Origin: Bermanella sp034112345
Lineage (GTDB): Bacteria > Pseudomonadota > Gammaproteobacteria > Pseudomonadales > Oceanobacteraceae
Direction of reading: 5' to 3'
Assembly (NCBI GenBank): GCA_034112345.1
Contig: JAWUVN010000027.1
Location: forward strand, 1 to 12,963
DNA: 12,963 nt
Shown here: piece by piece, positions 1 through 6,866 of the stretch
Layout: every line of letters begins with the position of its first letter
Position numbering within the stretch: position 1 is the first letter of the stretch
Notes under the pieces: generated by a model
Database searches by the model: none
What the model was told of the DNA's origin: nothing
Seen by the model: only the letters and a program-made list of their open reading frames with translations
Made by a program: the position numbers and the translations under genes

Positions 1-294
1 GAAAGCGCCAGTAATACCGAGGCAGCTTTAGCTGCTGGGCACATATTGCCTTACGCCGGTGAAACCGAGATCTTTATTTTCCCCGGTTACGAATTTAAAA
101 CAGTGGATGGCTTAGTGACTAACTTTCACTTACCTGAATCCACATTAATCATGCTGGTAAGCGCGTTTTCAGGACGCGGCCCAGTATTGAATGCCTACGA
201 CGAAGCCGTAAAAGAAAAATATGGGTTCTTCAGTTATGGCGACGCCATGTTTTTAACCAAGAATCTTGAGGCTAAAAACCTCTGGGATCAGTAG
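1..294 (+). CDS. queA: S-adenosylmethionine:tRNA ribosyltransferase-isomerase QueA (C-terminal 97 residues; 5' end outside window)
   Basis: QueA transfers and isomerises the ribosyl part of SAM onto preQ1-modified tRNA to give epoxyqueuosine, the step after Tgt in queuosine synthesis; it is cytoplasmic. The reading frame is open from base 1 and ends at TAG 292-294. The visible residues contain the signature C-terminal QueA segments: GETEIFIFPGYEFK, then VTNFHLPESTLIMLVSAF, then FFSYGDAM close to the end. The N-terminal two thirds lie outside the window. An internal TTG at 46 could be read as a start, but homology runs through it (frame reads ESASNTEAALAAGHILPYAGETE), so it is not one. tgt follows on the same strand, as usual, but only after an unusually long gap of about 460 bases. 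Confidence 0.96.
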   Translation, partial: ESASNTEAALAAGHILPYAGETEIFIFPGYEFKTVDGLVTNFHLPESTLIMLVSAFSGRGPVLNAYDEAVKEKYGFFSYGDAMFLTKNLEAKNLWDQ

Positions 295-438
295 TTGATT
301 TAAAAGCGGTAGCTTAGAGCTCTTTTGAGGTCGCAAACATACAATCGCGCAGACACTGCGCTCGTACGAGCTCACCCTGTGAGCGAAAGCCGTTTTATCA
401 TCAGCTATGAATAGATAGCTCATGAAGTATTAAATTAT

Positions 439-477
439 GTACTTCGACTGCTCGTTCCTCGCGCTCAGCACGAACGG
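439..477. repeat. REP-like palindromic element
   Basis: The ends GTACTTCGAC (439-448) and CTCAGCACGAACGG (464-477) resemble the two halves of the common proteobacterial REP family that reads, on the other strand, CCGTTCGTGCTGAGC ... GTCGAAGTAC. About 15 extra bases lie between the halves; CGTTC (453-457) can pair with GAACG (472-476). Assignment rests on remembered family consensus, and only one copy is visible in the window. Confidence 0.5.
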
Positions 478-520
478 CGTTGAATGTTTGAAGGCTTTAG
501 ATAGCCAAAAGAATTAACTG

Positions 521-687
521 GCCCAATACGGTCGAATTTTGTTCCTGACAAATTCGACATACTCACATGACGAGCATGGATGCACTAATGTCGCGAAGAC
601 AGGATGTCTAAGAGCGACCCATGTGACACACGTTTATATGCTCCAGGCATAAACGACGTACTCACGTCCATGTGAGTAATATTGGGC
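521..687. repeat. Structured multi-branched inverted-repeat element (possible repeated element or ncRNA)
   Basis: Nested and adjacent complementary segments define a closed fold. The outer stem is GCCCAATA (521-528) with TATTGGGC (680-687). Inside lie a hairpin GTCGAATTT/AAATTCGAC (531-539/550-558) and a stem ACTCACATG/CATGTGAGT (561-569/669-677). That stem encloses three further hairpins: CATGG/CCATG (575-579/619-623) with GTCGC/GCGAC (590-594/614-618) and AGACA/TGTCT (597-601/605-609) within it; CGTTTA/TAAACG (631-636/650-655); and GACGT/ACGTC with a 4-base loop (655-659/664-668). The exact 8- and 9-bp arms are seen directly. Whether this acts as DNA (a cruciform or MITE-like repeat) or as RNA (a leader of tgt) is unknown. 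The strand is therefore left open. Confidence 0.6.
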
Positions 688-755
688 GACAACGAATACA
701 CACCCGAGGTGACATAGGGTGAAAATATGCCGACATTAAAGGCTTAGGATTCTCT

Positions 756-1883
756 ATGACAGTAATGAAGTTCGATTTAAAAAAGACTGAAGGGAAAGCC
801 CGTCGCGGCACCATCAGTTTTCCACGCGGAGACATTCAAACCCCTGCGTTTATGCCTGTGGGCACATACGGCAGTGTAAAAGGCATGTTACCCCGTGATG
901 TAAAAGCCACCGGTGCTGAAATAATTCTGGGCAATACGTTTCACCTTTGGTTGCGCCCTGGTACAGACATTATTGATGGAGCAGGCGGTCTGCATAACTT
1001 CATGCAGTGGGATAAGCCCATCCTGACCGACAGTGGCGGTTTTCAAGTTTTTAGCTTGGGTAAAATGCGTAAAATCACCGAAAAAGGCGTGACGTTCCAA
1101 AGCCCGGTTAACGGCGATAAAGTGGAATTGACCCCTGAAAAATCCATGGAAATTCAAGCCTCCCTAGGCAGTGATATCGTGATGATCTTTGACGAATGCA
1201 CGCCATACCCGGCCACGCACAAAGAAGCCAAAGACAGCATGGAAATGAGCATGCGTTGGGCTCAGCGTTCAAGAGATGCTCACGGAGACAGCGAATCGGC
1301 GTTATTCGGCATTATCCAAGGCGGCATGTACGAAGACCTACGTGACGTGAGCCTTGACGGCTTAGAAGAGATCGGCTTTGACGGCTACGCCATTGGCGGC
1401 CTGTCCGTGGGCGAGCCAAAAGAAGACATGATCCGTATTTTAGAGCATACCGCTCATAAAATGCCTGAGAATAAACCCCGTTATTTAATGGGTGTGGGCA
1501 AACCAGAAGATTTGGTTGAAGGGGTGCGTCGCGGCATCGATATGTTTGACTGTGTAATGCCAACCCGTAATGCCCGTAACGGCCATTTGTTCATTGATAC
1601 CGGTGTATTGAAGCTGCGTAATGCGGTTAATAAAACCGATCATGGGCCGGTTGATCCAAGCTGTGATTGCTACACATGCCAGAACTTTAGCCGTGCATAC
1701 TTACACCATCTAGATAAGTGTAAAGAGATTCAAGGCAGCACCTTGAACACCATTCATAACCTGCATTTTTATCAAACCGTTATGGCTGGATTGCGCAAAG
1801 CATTAGATGAAGGTACATTGACGTCGTTTGTCGAAGAATTTTACGCTAAACGTGGGTTACCAGTACCGCCATTAGCAGACTAG
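756..1883 (+). CDS. tgt: Queuine/preQ1 tRNA-guanine transglycosylase Tgt
   Basis: Tgt exchanges guanine-34 of tRNAs with GUN anticodons (Asp, Asn, His, Tyr) for preQ1, the first tRNA-bound step of queuosine synthesis, in the cytoplasm. The 375-residue product has the usual length for the bacterial enzyme. Visible active-site features are the TDSGGFQVFSLG loop with general base Asp92, the IQGG segment near 187-190, the nucleophile Asp265 in FDCVMPTRNARNGHLF, and the zinc site Cys303, Cys305, Cys308 with His334. ATG 756 is chosen because AGGA (746-749) sits six bases upstream; an in-frame ATG at 765 (MKFDLKK) would match many homologues' N-termini but lies too far from that site. It is downstream of queA and upstream of yajC-secD-secF, the standard gammaproteobacterial order, though separated from queA by a repeat-rich gap. 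Confidence 0.97.
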   Translation: MTVMKFDLKKTEGKARRGTISFPRGDIQTPAFMPVGTYGSVKGMLPRDVKATGAEIILGNTFHLWLRPGTDIIDGAGGLHNFMQWDKPILTDSGGFQVFSLGKMRKITEKGVTFQSPVNGDKVELTPEKSMEIQASLGSDIVMIFDECTPYPATHKEAKDSMEMSMRWAQRSRDAHGDSESALFGIIQGGMYEDLRDVSLDGLEEIGFDGYAIGGLSVGEPKEDMIRILEHTAHKMPENKPRYLMGVGKPEDLVEGVRRGIDMFDCVMPTRNARNGHLFIDTGVLKLRNAVNKTDHGPVDPSCDCYTCQNFSRAYLHHLDKCKEIQGSTLNTIHNLHFYQTVMAGLRKALDEGTLTSFVEEFYAKRGLPVPPLAD

Positions 1884-1976
1884 CAAGAGACGTTATGCGA
1901 TTGATTGATTTTTGATCGCAATAGAATTCAGGTGAATTGATTGTATAAAAAATCAGTTATCACCTTTAAAAACCCT

Positions 1977-2004
1977 AACTAGACCCACATAATAGGGTCT
2001 AGTT
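1977..2004 (+). terminator. 10-bp stem-loop between tgt and yajC, possible terminator
   Basis: AACTAGACCC (1977-1986) and GGGTCTAGTT (1995-2004) form a perfect 10-bp stem with an 8-base loop, 54 bases before the yajC start. No clean T-run follows on either strand (TTTAATAAAAA on the plus strand), so termination is uncertain; it could be a weak terminator, attenuator or mRNA end-protecting hairpin. A weaker pair AGGTGA/TCACCT (1930-1935/1960-1965) and TGCGAT/ATCGCA (1896-1901/1915-1920) lie just upstream in the same gap. Confidence 0.4.
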
Positions 2005-2057
2005 TAATAAAAACTATTTCATTAAAGCAGTACTCCAAAAGAGTAAGGAAAGTCACA

Positions 2058-2420
2058 ATGTCTAAACTGACACTTTTATTAGCCACTTTATTTTCAGCGT
2101 CTGCATTTGCAGAAGGCGCTCCAGCTGCTCCAGCGGGCGCAGGTTTTGAGCAACTAGTTTTTCTAGGTGGTTTTGTATTAATTTTTTACTTCTTACTATG
2201 GCGTCCACAATCTAAGCGTGCAAAAGAGCATAAAGCACTTTTAGGCGGCCTAGAGAAAAACTCTGAAGTAGTAACATCTGGCGGTATCGTTGGTAAAATT
2301 ACTAAAGTAACTGACGAATTTGTTGTGCTTAAAGTTGGCGACAACGTTGAATTCCCAGTACAAAAGCAAGCAATTGCTGCAGCATTGCCAAAAGGCACGA
2401 TTAAATCGATTAACGATTAA
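2058..2420 (+). CDS. yajC: Sec translocon accessory protein YajC
   Basis: YajC is a small single-span inner-membrane protein that associates with SecDF and, through them, with SecYEG. The 120-residue product shows the family pattern: a transmembrane helix at about 31-48 (QLVFLGGFVLIFYFLLW), the RPQ motif right after it (49-51), the basic KRAKEHK stretch, and the small cytoplasmic domain with VVTSGGIVGKITKV (about 71-84) and AALPKGTIK near the end. Residues 1-18 form an extra hydrophobic stretch ending in AFA before an Ala/Pro-rich linker, resembling a cleavable signal peptide. The start is supported by AAGGAA (2045-2050) seven bases upstream. secD follows about 200 bases later on the same strand. 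Confidence 0.95.
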   Translation: MSKLTLLLATLFSASAFAEGAPAAPAGAGFEQLVFLGGFVLIFYFLLWRPQSKRAKEHKALLGGLEKNSEVVTSGGIVGKITKVTDEFVVLKVGDNVEFPVQKQAIAAALPKGTIKSIND

Positions 2421-2488
2421 TCCACTGACCTTCTATTAACGAAGGTTCAGCTGCACATAAACCATGAGGTGACACCACCTTAATGGTG

Positions 2489-2524
2489 AATACAGATCCC
2501 CGCTTATGCGGGGATGACTGTATT
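2489..2524. repeat. REP-like GC-rich palindrome in the yajC-secD gap
   Basis: ATCCCCGC (2496-2503) and GCGGGGAT (2508-2515) form a perfect 8-bp stem with a TTAT loop, extended by AATACAG/CTGTATT (2489-2495/2518-2524) around a two-base GA bulge. The core GATCCCCGC-loop-GCGGGGATGAC matches the widespread bacterial GTCATCCCCGC-type intergenic palindrome from memory. There is no T-run, so it is not a typical intrinsic terminator; as an mRNA hairpin it could still protect or modulate the yajC-secD transcript. Confidence 0.6.
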
Positions 2525-2561
2525 TATAACCCAAGAAATTTTATAACAATAAACTGAAATG

Positions 2562-2611
2562 TTGGCCTGCTAGCGCAAATGCGTTAGGGCTTTCAACAGG
2601 CCAAGCTAGGA
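2562..2611 (+). promoter_or_regulatory. Inverted repeat abutting the secD ribosome binding site (candidate leader structure)
   Basis: TTGGCCTG (2562-2569) is perfectly complementary to CAGGCCAA (2597-2604). Enclosed is a second hairpin, CTAGCGCA/TGCGTTAG (2570-2577/2580-2587, one G-T pair, AA loop). The secD Shine-Dalgarno AGGA (2608-2611) starts three bases after the outer stem and eight bases before ATG 2620. The stems are visible; a role in controlling secD translation is inference. Confidence 0.45.
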
Positions 2612-2619
2612 AATCACTT

Positions 2620-4491
2620 ATGTTGAATAAGTACCCCATTTGGAAATACTTGCTGATTCTAATGGTCGGCACTCTCGGTGTTATATACGCACTGCCTAAT
2701 TTGTACCCACCTGATGCTGCTGTGCAGATCACGCCCGCTAGAAGCGGTGATGCGGTAGATGAGTACACGTTAAATAAAGCGTTATCAGTATTAAAAACCA
2801 ACGATGTGGAATATTTTGGTGAAGGGCTTCAAGAAGGCAAAACAGCGATTATTCGCGTGGCAAATGCTGAGCAGCAATTAAAAGCCAAAGGGTTAATTCA
2901 GCGTGATTTAGGCGACGGTTTTATCGTTGCTCTTAACTTAGCGCCAACCACGCCGCAGTGGCTAATGGATTTTGGTGCAGGCCCAATGACACTAGGTCTA
3001 GATTTAAGCGGTGGTGTTCACTTTTTAATGGAAGTGGATATGGCTGAATTCTTAAAAATGCGCATGAACAATTATCGTGACGCAATCAAACGTAGCCTAC
3101 GTGAAGAAAAACTACGCTATAAGCGTGTGGTTGTTGGAAAAGACAACAAACTGGATATTAAATTTGCTAACGAAGACCTTCGTGATAAAGCCGATACATT
3201 TTTGGGTCGTGAGTATTCAGAGTTCTTAAGAAATACCACAGACAAAGACGGCGGTTTCTGGATTCAGTTGTCGTTATCGTCAGCCAAGGTTAAAGAATTT
3301 GAAGATTATGCATTAAAGCAAAATTTAACTACGATTCGTAACCGAGTAAACGAACTGGGTGTTGCCGAACCAATGGTTCAGCGCCAAGGCCGTAACCGCA
3401 TTGTAATCGAGTTACCGGGTGTACAAGATACCGCCGCTGCTAAAAAAATCTTAGGTAAAGCTGCAAACCTTGAGTTCCGCTTAGAAGCTAAGCCAAGTGC
3501 TAGCCGTTTTAGCACTGAAGAATATTCATATAAAAACCCAACACCAGGGCGCAGCAAAGCACGTTTAGAAAAAGCATTGATTGTTACCGGTGATAACGTA
3601 TCAAACGCACAACCATCATTTGATGAAAACGGTCAGCCACAAGTAAACATCACTTTAGATGGAACGGGCGGTGCCATGATGGGTAAGGTAACCAAAAAAG
3701 CCATTCAACGCCGTATGGGCATCTTGTTTGTTGAGCATAAAATTCGCACACGATATGAAATGCAAGACGGTATAGAAGTCACAGTTGAAGACAAGTACGT
3801 TGAAAAGAAAATCATTTCTTTGGCCACTATTCAAAGTGCGCTTGGAAGCAGCTTCCGCATTACTGGTTTAGAAGCAGGCGAGTCATCAGAACTTGCATTA
3901 TTACTTCGTGCTGGTGCACTTGCTGCTCCAATGTACTTTGTAGAAGAACGCACGGTTGGTCCAAGCCTAGGTAAAGAAAATATTGAACTAGGCGTAACCA
4001 GTGTTCAAATTGGTTTGGCTATGGTTCTGATCTTCATGATTCTTTACTACCGTGTATTTGGTGTGATTGCTAACATAGCGCTAACCGTTAACTTATTATT
4101 ATTGCTGGCGGTTATGTCTATCTTAGGTGCCACGTTAACGCTACCTGGTATTGCCGGTATCGTATTAACGGTTGGTATGGCGGTGGATGCAAACGTACTC
4201 ATATTTGCGCGAATAAAAGAAGAGCTCAAATCGGGGCCTAACGTACAACAAGCAATCCACAGTGGTTACGATAAAGCATTCTTGACCATTCTAGATGCCA
4301 ATATCACAACATTAATTGTAGCCATTATATTGTTTGCAGTGGGAACCGGTCCAATCAAGGGTTTTGCTGTGACATTATCAATCGGTATTATCACATCAAT
4401 GTTTACCGCTATCGTATTAACTCGCGCCATGGTTAACCTAGTATATGGTGGTCGCCGTCTTGAGCGTATTTCTATCGGTGGAGGAGTATAA
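2620..4491 (+). CDS. secD: Protein translocase subunit SecD
   Basis: SecD works with SecF in the inner membrane to finish export of proteins through SecYEG, using the proton-motive force. The 623-residue product has the usual gammaproteobacterial length and layout: a first transmembrane helix (about 8-27), a large periplasmic part beginning with LGLDLSGGVHFLMEVD (125-140) and including the TIRNRVNELGVAEP segment (238-251), then a C-terminal bundle of five helices from about 455. In that bundle are the conserved TVGMAVDANVLIFARIKEE (517-535), whose Asp523 corresponds to the proton-relay aspartate of E. coli SecD, and DANITTLIVAIILFAVGTG (559-577). AGGA (2608-2611) is eight bases before the start. 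It sits directly before secF and after yajC. Confidence 0.98.
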   Translation: MLNKYPIWKYLLILMVGTLGVIYALPNLYPPDAAVQITPARSGDAVDEYTLNKALSVLKTNDVEYFGEGLQEGKTAIIRVANAEQQLKAKGLIQRDLGDGFIVALNLAPTTPQWLMDFGAGPMTLGLDLSGGVHFLMEVDMAEFLKMRMNNYRDAIKRSLREEKLRYKRVVVGKDNKLDIKFANEDLRDKADTFLGREYSEFLRNTTDKDGGFWIQLSLSSAKVKEFEDYALKQNLTTIRNRVNELGVAEPMVQRQGRNRIVIELPGVQDTAAAKKILGKAANLEFRLEAKPSASRFSTEEYSYKNPTPGRSKARLEKALIVTGDNVSNAQPSFDENGQPQVNITLDGTGGAMMGKVTKKAIQRRMGILFVEHKIRTRYEMQDGIEVTVEDKYVEKKIISLATIQSALGSSFRITGLEAGESSELALLLRAGALAAPMYFVEERTVGPSLGKENIELGVTSVQIGLAMVLIFMILYYRVFGVIANIALTVNLLLLLAVMSILGATLTLPGIAGIVLTVGMAVDANVLIFARIKEELKSGPNVQQAIHSGYDKAFLTILDANITTLIVAIILFAVGTGPIKGFAVTLSIGIITSMFTAIVLTRAMVNLVYGGRRLERISIGGGV

Positions 4492-4493
4492 CC

Positions 4494-5414
4494 ATGACTG
4501 ATCAAATTAAAGATTATAATTTCATGGGCGCGCGTAAAATTGCCGCCGTTTTTTCTCTGATTTTAATTCTAATTTCTATCGGCTCTCTAGCCGTCCAAGG
4601 TTTGAAATTAGGCTTAGACTTTACTGGCGGTACGCTGGTTGAAGTATCTTATGAAAACGCTGCTAACGTGAGCGAAATTCGTAAAACCTTAAATGAAGAA
4701 GGCTACCAAGACGTTATCGTTCAAAATTTTGGTAGTGAGCAAGAAGTGCTGGTGCGTATGAGTGAATCGTACCGCGCTAATATCGGCGATGAAGTATTAG
4801 TCGCCTTGCAAGCAAACTCTTCTGAAAAAGTAGAATTACGTCGTGCAGAATTTGTAGGCGCACAAGTAGGTGAAGAGTTACGTGATGAAGGTGGCCTAGC
4901 CTTATTGTTAGCCCTTGCCGTTGTTATGCTTTATGTTGCCGCACGTTTCCAATTAAAATTCTCGGTTGGTGCTGTAGTGGCTTTGGTTCACGATGTGGTT
5001 ATTATTTTAGGCATTTACAGTGTGTTTCAGTTTGAATTTGATCTAACTGTTTTAGCTGCACTACTGGCGGTTATTGGTTACTCACTTAACGATACTATTG
5101 TTGTGGCTGACCGTATTCGTGAAAACTTTCGAATCATTCGCCAGATGAGTCCAGTTGATATAATTAACCGCTCGTTAACACAAACCCTTGGCCGTACAGT
5201 TATTACATCATTAACAACCTTGTTAGTTTTAATCGCATTGTTATTGGTAGGTGGAGAGATCATTCACTTGTTTGCGCTGGCACTGACGATTGGTGTGGTT
5301 GTTGGTACGTACTCTTCGATTTACGTAGCAGCGAATGTGTTGTTGGTAATGGATGTTTCTCGTGAAGATTTGATTCCTCCTGAGACAGAAGAAGAAATCG
5401 ACGATCGCCCGTAA
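4494..5414 (+). CDS. secF: Protein translocase subunit SecF
   Basis: SecF is the partner of SecD in the proton-driven export machine of the inner membrane. The 306-residue product has a first transmembrane helix (about 15-36), the short periplasmic domain opening with GLKLGLDFTGGTLVEV (36-51), and a five-helix bundle from about 134. Conserved SecF features are FVGAQVGEELRDEG (120-133) and YSLNDTIVVADRIREN (196-211), with Asp200 at the position of the functional aspartate of E. coli SecF. A strong Shine-Dalgarno GGAGG (4480-4484) lies inside the last codons of secD, and only two bases separate the secD stop from this ATG, so translation is very likely coupled. The acidic C-terminus (PETEEEIDD) is near a clear terminator. 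Confidence 0.98.
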   Translation: MTDQIKDYNFMGARKIAAVFSLILILISIGSLAVQGLKLGLDFTGGTLVEVSYENAANVSEIRKTLNEEGYQDVIVQNFGSEQEVLVRMSESYRANIGDEVLVALQANSSEKVELRRAEFVGAQVGEELRDEGGLALLLALAVVMLYVAARFQLKFSVGAVVALVHDVVIILGIYSVFQFEFDLTVLAALLAVIGYSLNDTIVVADRIRENFRIIRQMSPVDIINRSLTQTLGRTVITSLTTLLVLIALLLVGGEIIHLFALALTIGVVVGTYSSIYVAANVLLVMDVSREDLIPPETEEEIDDRP

Positions 5415-5434
5415 TCGGTAGGTTGTTGAATCTG

Positions 5435-5462
5435 AAAAAGCCTGCTTCTAGCGGGCTTTTTT
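5435..5462 (+). terminator. Intrinsic terminator after secF
   Basis: GCCTGC (5440-5445) pairs with GCGGGC (5451-5456) around a TTCTA loop, preceded by an A-run and followed by six T residues (5457-5462). It begins about 25 bases after the secF stop and closes the sec operon. Confidence 0.92.
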
Positions 5463-5796
5463 GTGGCTGTTTATTTTTATGTTATACCGGAAGAGAGAAA
5501 CGAACTATCTCGAACCATAAGTAATCTATATCCCAATATAAATAAGCAGTTTATGCTCCAATAATGCAATCAATGATATTAATAATAAGGGCTTTACGAT
5601 AATTAACTTTATCTGACAATGCGTTAAATTAAAGCTCCAAAGTGACTGCTTCCCATACCTGTCTTTTTAATGAATTACTATTTGTATGGGCCATCTTCGT
5701 ATAGAATCCCTCTTATAAATTGACTGATCAAATATTTCAAAGCGCCCATGTTTAACATGCTTACGCTTCTCCCTCTTCTAATACGATATACAACAA
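5463..5796. other. AT-rich intergenic region between secF and the MYG1-family gene
   Basis: No gene or convincing promoter was found. Two inverted repeats stand out: CCCATAC/GTATGGG (5652-5658/5684-5690), and CATGTTTAACATG (5747-5759), a 13-base palindrome with a central T about 38 bases before the next start codon, which could be an operator. Neither is assigned to a known regulator. Confidence 0.5.
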
Positions 5797-6666
5797 ATGA
5801 CTGATATAACCATAGCAACACACAACGGCAATTTTCATGCAGATGATGTTTTCAGCGTCGCCGCCCTTAAGTGTGTATTTCCATCTTTTAACCTAGTGCG
5901 TACTCGTGATTTAGACCTAATGGGCAAGGCGGATATTGTATTGGATGTGGGTGGTGAATATGACCCAGAGGCTGGTCGTTTTGATCATCATCAGCGTGGT
6001 GGTGCTGGTGAACGAGAAAATGGTATTCCGTATTCTTCATTCGGGTTGATCTGGAAAAAATACGGTGTTGATATTTGTAGCGGAAATCAAGACGTGGCCA
6101 ACTCGGTTGATGCGGGTTTGGTATCCACAATTGATGCGATTGACTGTGGGTATGTGAAAGGGGTGTCTGAAGGTATTAGCCTTAGCCAAACCATTTCAAT
6201 GTTTAATCCAACATGGCAAGAAGACGGTGACTTTGATAAATGTTTTGATGAAGCGGTTATATTTGCTTCAAGGGTATTAGCCCGTTTCATTGCATCGTCT
6301 AGCGGTGGCATCAGTGCAAAGGAAATAGTGGCGAAAGCCATTGATAATGCCAAGGATGAAAGGGTGATTGTTTTAGAGCAATACACACCTTGGAAAAGAA
6401 CGGTTCACAGTTTATCTGAAAAAGCCTTGTACGTAGTTTACCCATCTAACACTGGCCAATGGCGAATTCAAACCGTGCCAGTTGAATTGGGGTCGTTCGA
6501 AGACAGAAAATCATTACCAACTCCATGGGCGGGTTTGTCTAATAAAGAACTGCAAGATGTAACAGGTATTGAAGATGCCATGTTCTGTCACAATGGTTTG
6601 TTTATTGCGGGTGCCGAGTCATTTGAAAGCACAATGAAAATGGCAGTCATGGCGCTAGAAGCATAA
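5797..6666 (+). CDS. MYG1/UPF0160-family protein (DHH-like metal-dependent hydrolase or nuclease)
   Basis: The 289-residue product belongs to the MYG1 (UPF0160) family, a DHH-like metal-dependent fold; eukaryotic MYG1 is reported as a 3'-5' RNA exonuclease, while the role of bacterial members is not established. Family marks are plain: IATHNGNFHADDVFSVAAL at 6-24 with His9, His14, Asp16 and Asp17, the strand ending VLDVGGEYD (48-56), RFDHHQRGG (61-69), and STIDAIDCG (110-118) with further Asp residues, all likely metal ligands. The C-terminal half (WRIQTVPVE, LPTPWAGL, CHNGLFIAG) also fits. The length is slightly below the eukaryotic proteins, which carry a targeting sequence. ATG 5797 begins the conserved region, with a stop in frame just upstream; no good Shine-Dalgarno is visible. 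It appears to be transcribed alone, after the sec terminator. Confidence 0.88.
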   Translation: MTDITIATHNGNFHADDVFSVAALKCVFPSFNLVRTRDLDLMGKADIVLDVGGEYDPEAGRFDHHQRGGAGERENGIPYSSFGLIWKKYGVDICSGNQDVANSVDAGLVSTIDAIDCGYVKGVSEGISLSQTISMFNPTWQEDGDFDKCFDEAVIFASRVLARFIASSSGGISAKEIVAKAIDNAKDERVIVLEQYTPWKRTVHSLSEKALYVVYPSNTGQWRIQTVPVELGSFEDRKSLPTPWAGLSNKELQDVTGIEDAMFCHNGLFIAGAESFESTMKMAVMALEA

Positions 6667-6866
6667 AGTAGGAATTATAAAACTTAGCTTTTCTAACGGT
6701 ATTTAGGCTCATGTGAAGGAGTTTAAATACTGTGTTTGTCCACTACTATTTTCGAATCGTTTTTTAAAAATCTTCTATAAAAATCTATCTGGCAAGCGAA
6801 TATCAGTCGTTCGATTCACTTCGTTCGCGTCTTATGTTGGCATTAATAGCTACGAGTGAGCTGGCG

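Larger units (their letters stand above)
295..755. other. Long queA-tgt intergenic region rich in inverted repeats, no gene seen
   Basis: No convincing reading frame lies here. The stretch is unusually dense in short palindromes: a 5-bp stem GCGCA/TGCGC (347-351/357-361), the perfect 12-base palindrome GCTCGTACGAGC (360-371), a 6-bp hairpin GCTCAC/GTGAGC with a 3-base loop (370-375/379-384), AGCTAT/ATAGCT (403-408/415-420), a REP-like sequence (439-477) and the multi-branched element at 521-687, both listed separately. queA and tgt are often close neighbours, so this looks like a site where repeated or mobile non-coding elements accumulated. That last point is inference. Confidence 0.7.

Noticed and set aside
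347..477. CRISPR array, suggested by the several palindromes
   Set aside because: The palindromes differ from each other; there are no regularly spaced identical repeats.
295..755. preQ1 riboswitch between queA and tgt
   Set aside because: Considered because of the queuosine genes, but I could not find the small preQ1-I hairpin with its A-rich tail, and the fold at 521-687 is much larger and different.
888..1563. Minus-strand open frames inside tgt
   Set aside because: They oppose a fully conserved tgt frame, have no family resemblance and no ribosome binding site; they are shadows.
2483..2557. Possible 24-codon leader peptide before secD (ATG 2483 to TGA 2557), considered as a VemP- or SecM-like arrest peptide
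   Set aside because: It is simply a read-through of the REP-like palindrome, has no signal sequence or arrest-like motif, and its nearest SD-like GAGGTG is too far (12 bases) from the ATG.
4047..4505. Minus-strand open frames over the 3' half of secD
   Set aside because: They mirror the codons of the SecD membrane helices; no independent support.
5463..5796. Promoter for the MYG1-family gene (TTGACT at 5720-5725)
   Set aside because: No acceptable -10 hexamer lies 16-18 bases downstream, so no promoter is claimed.
6834..6866. Upstream ATG giving an 11-residue extension of the MmcQ/YjbR-family protein
   Set aside because: The extension is not part of the family, has no Shine-Dalgarno, and homologues begin at MNYDDF; kept only as an alternative start.
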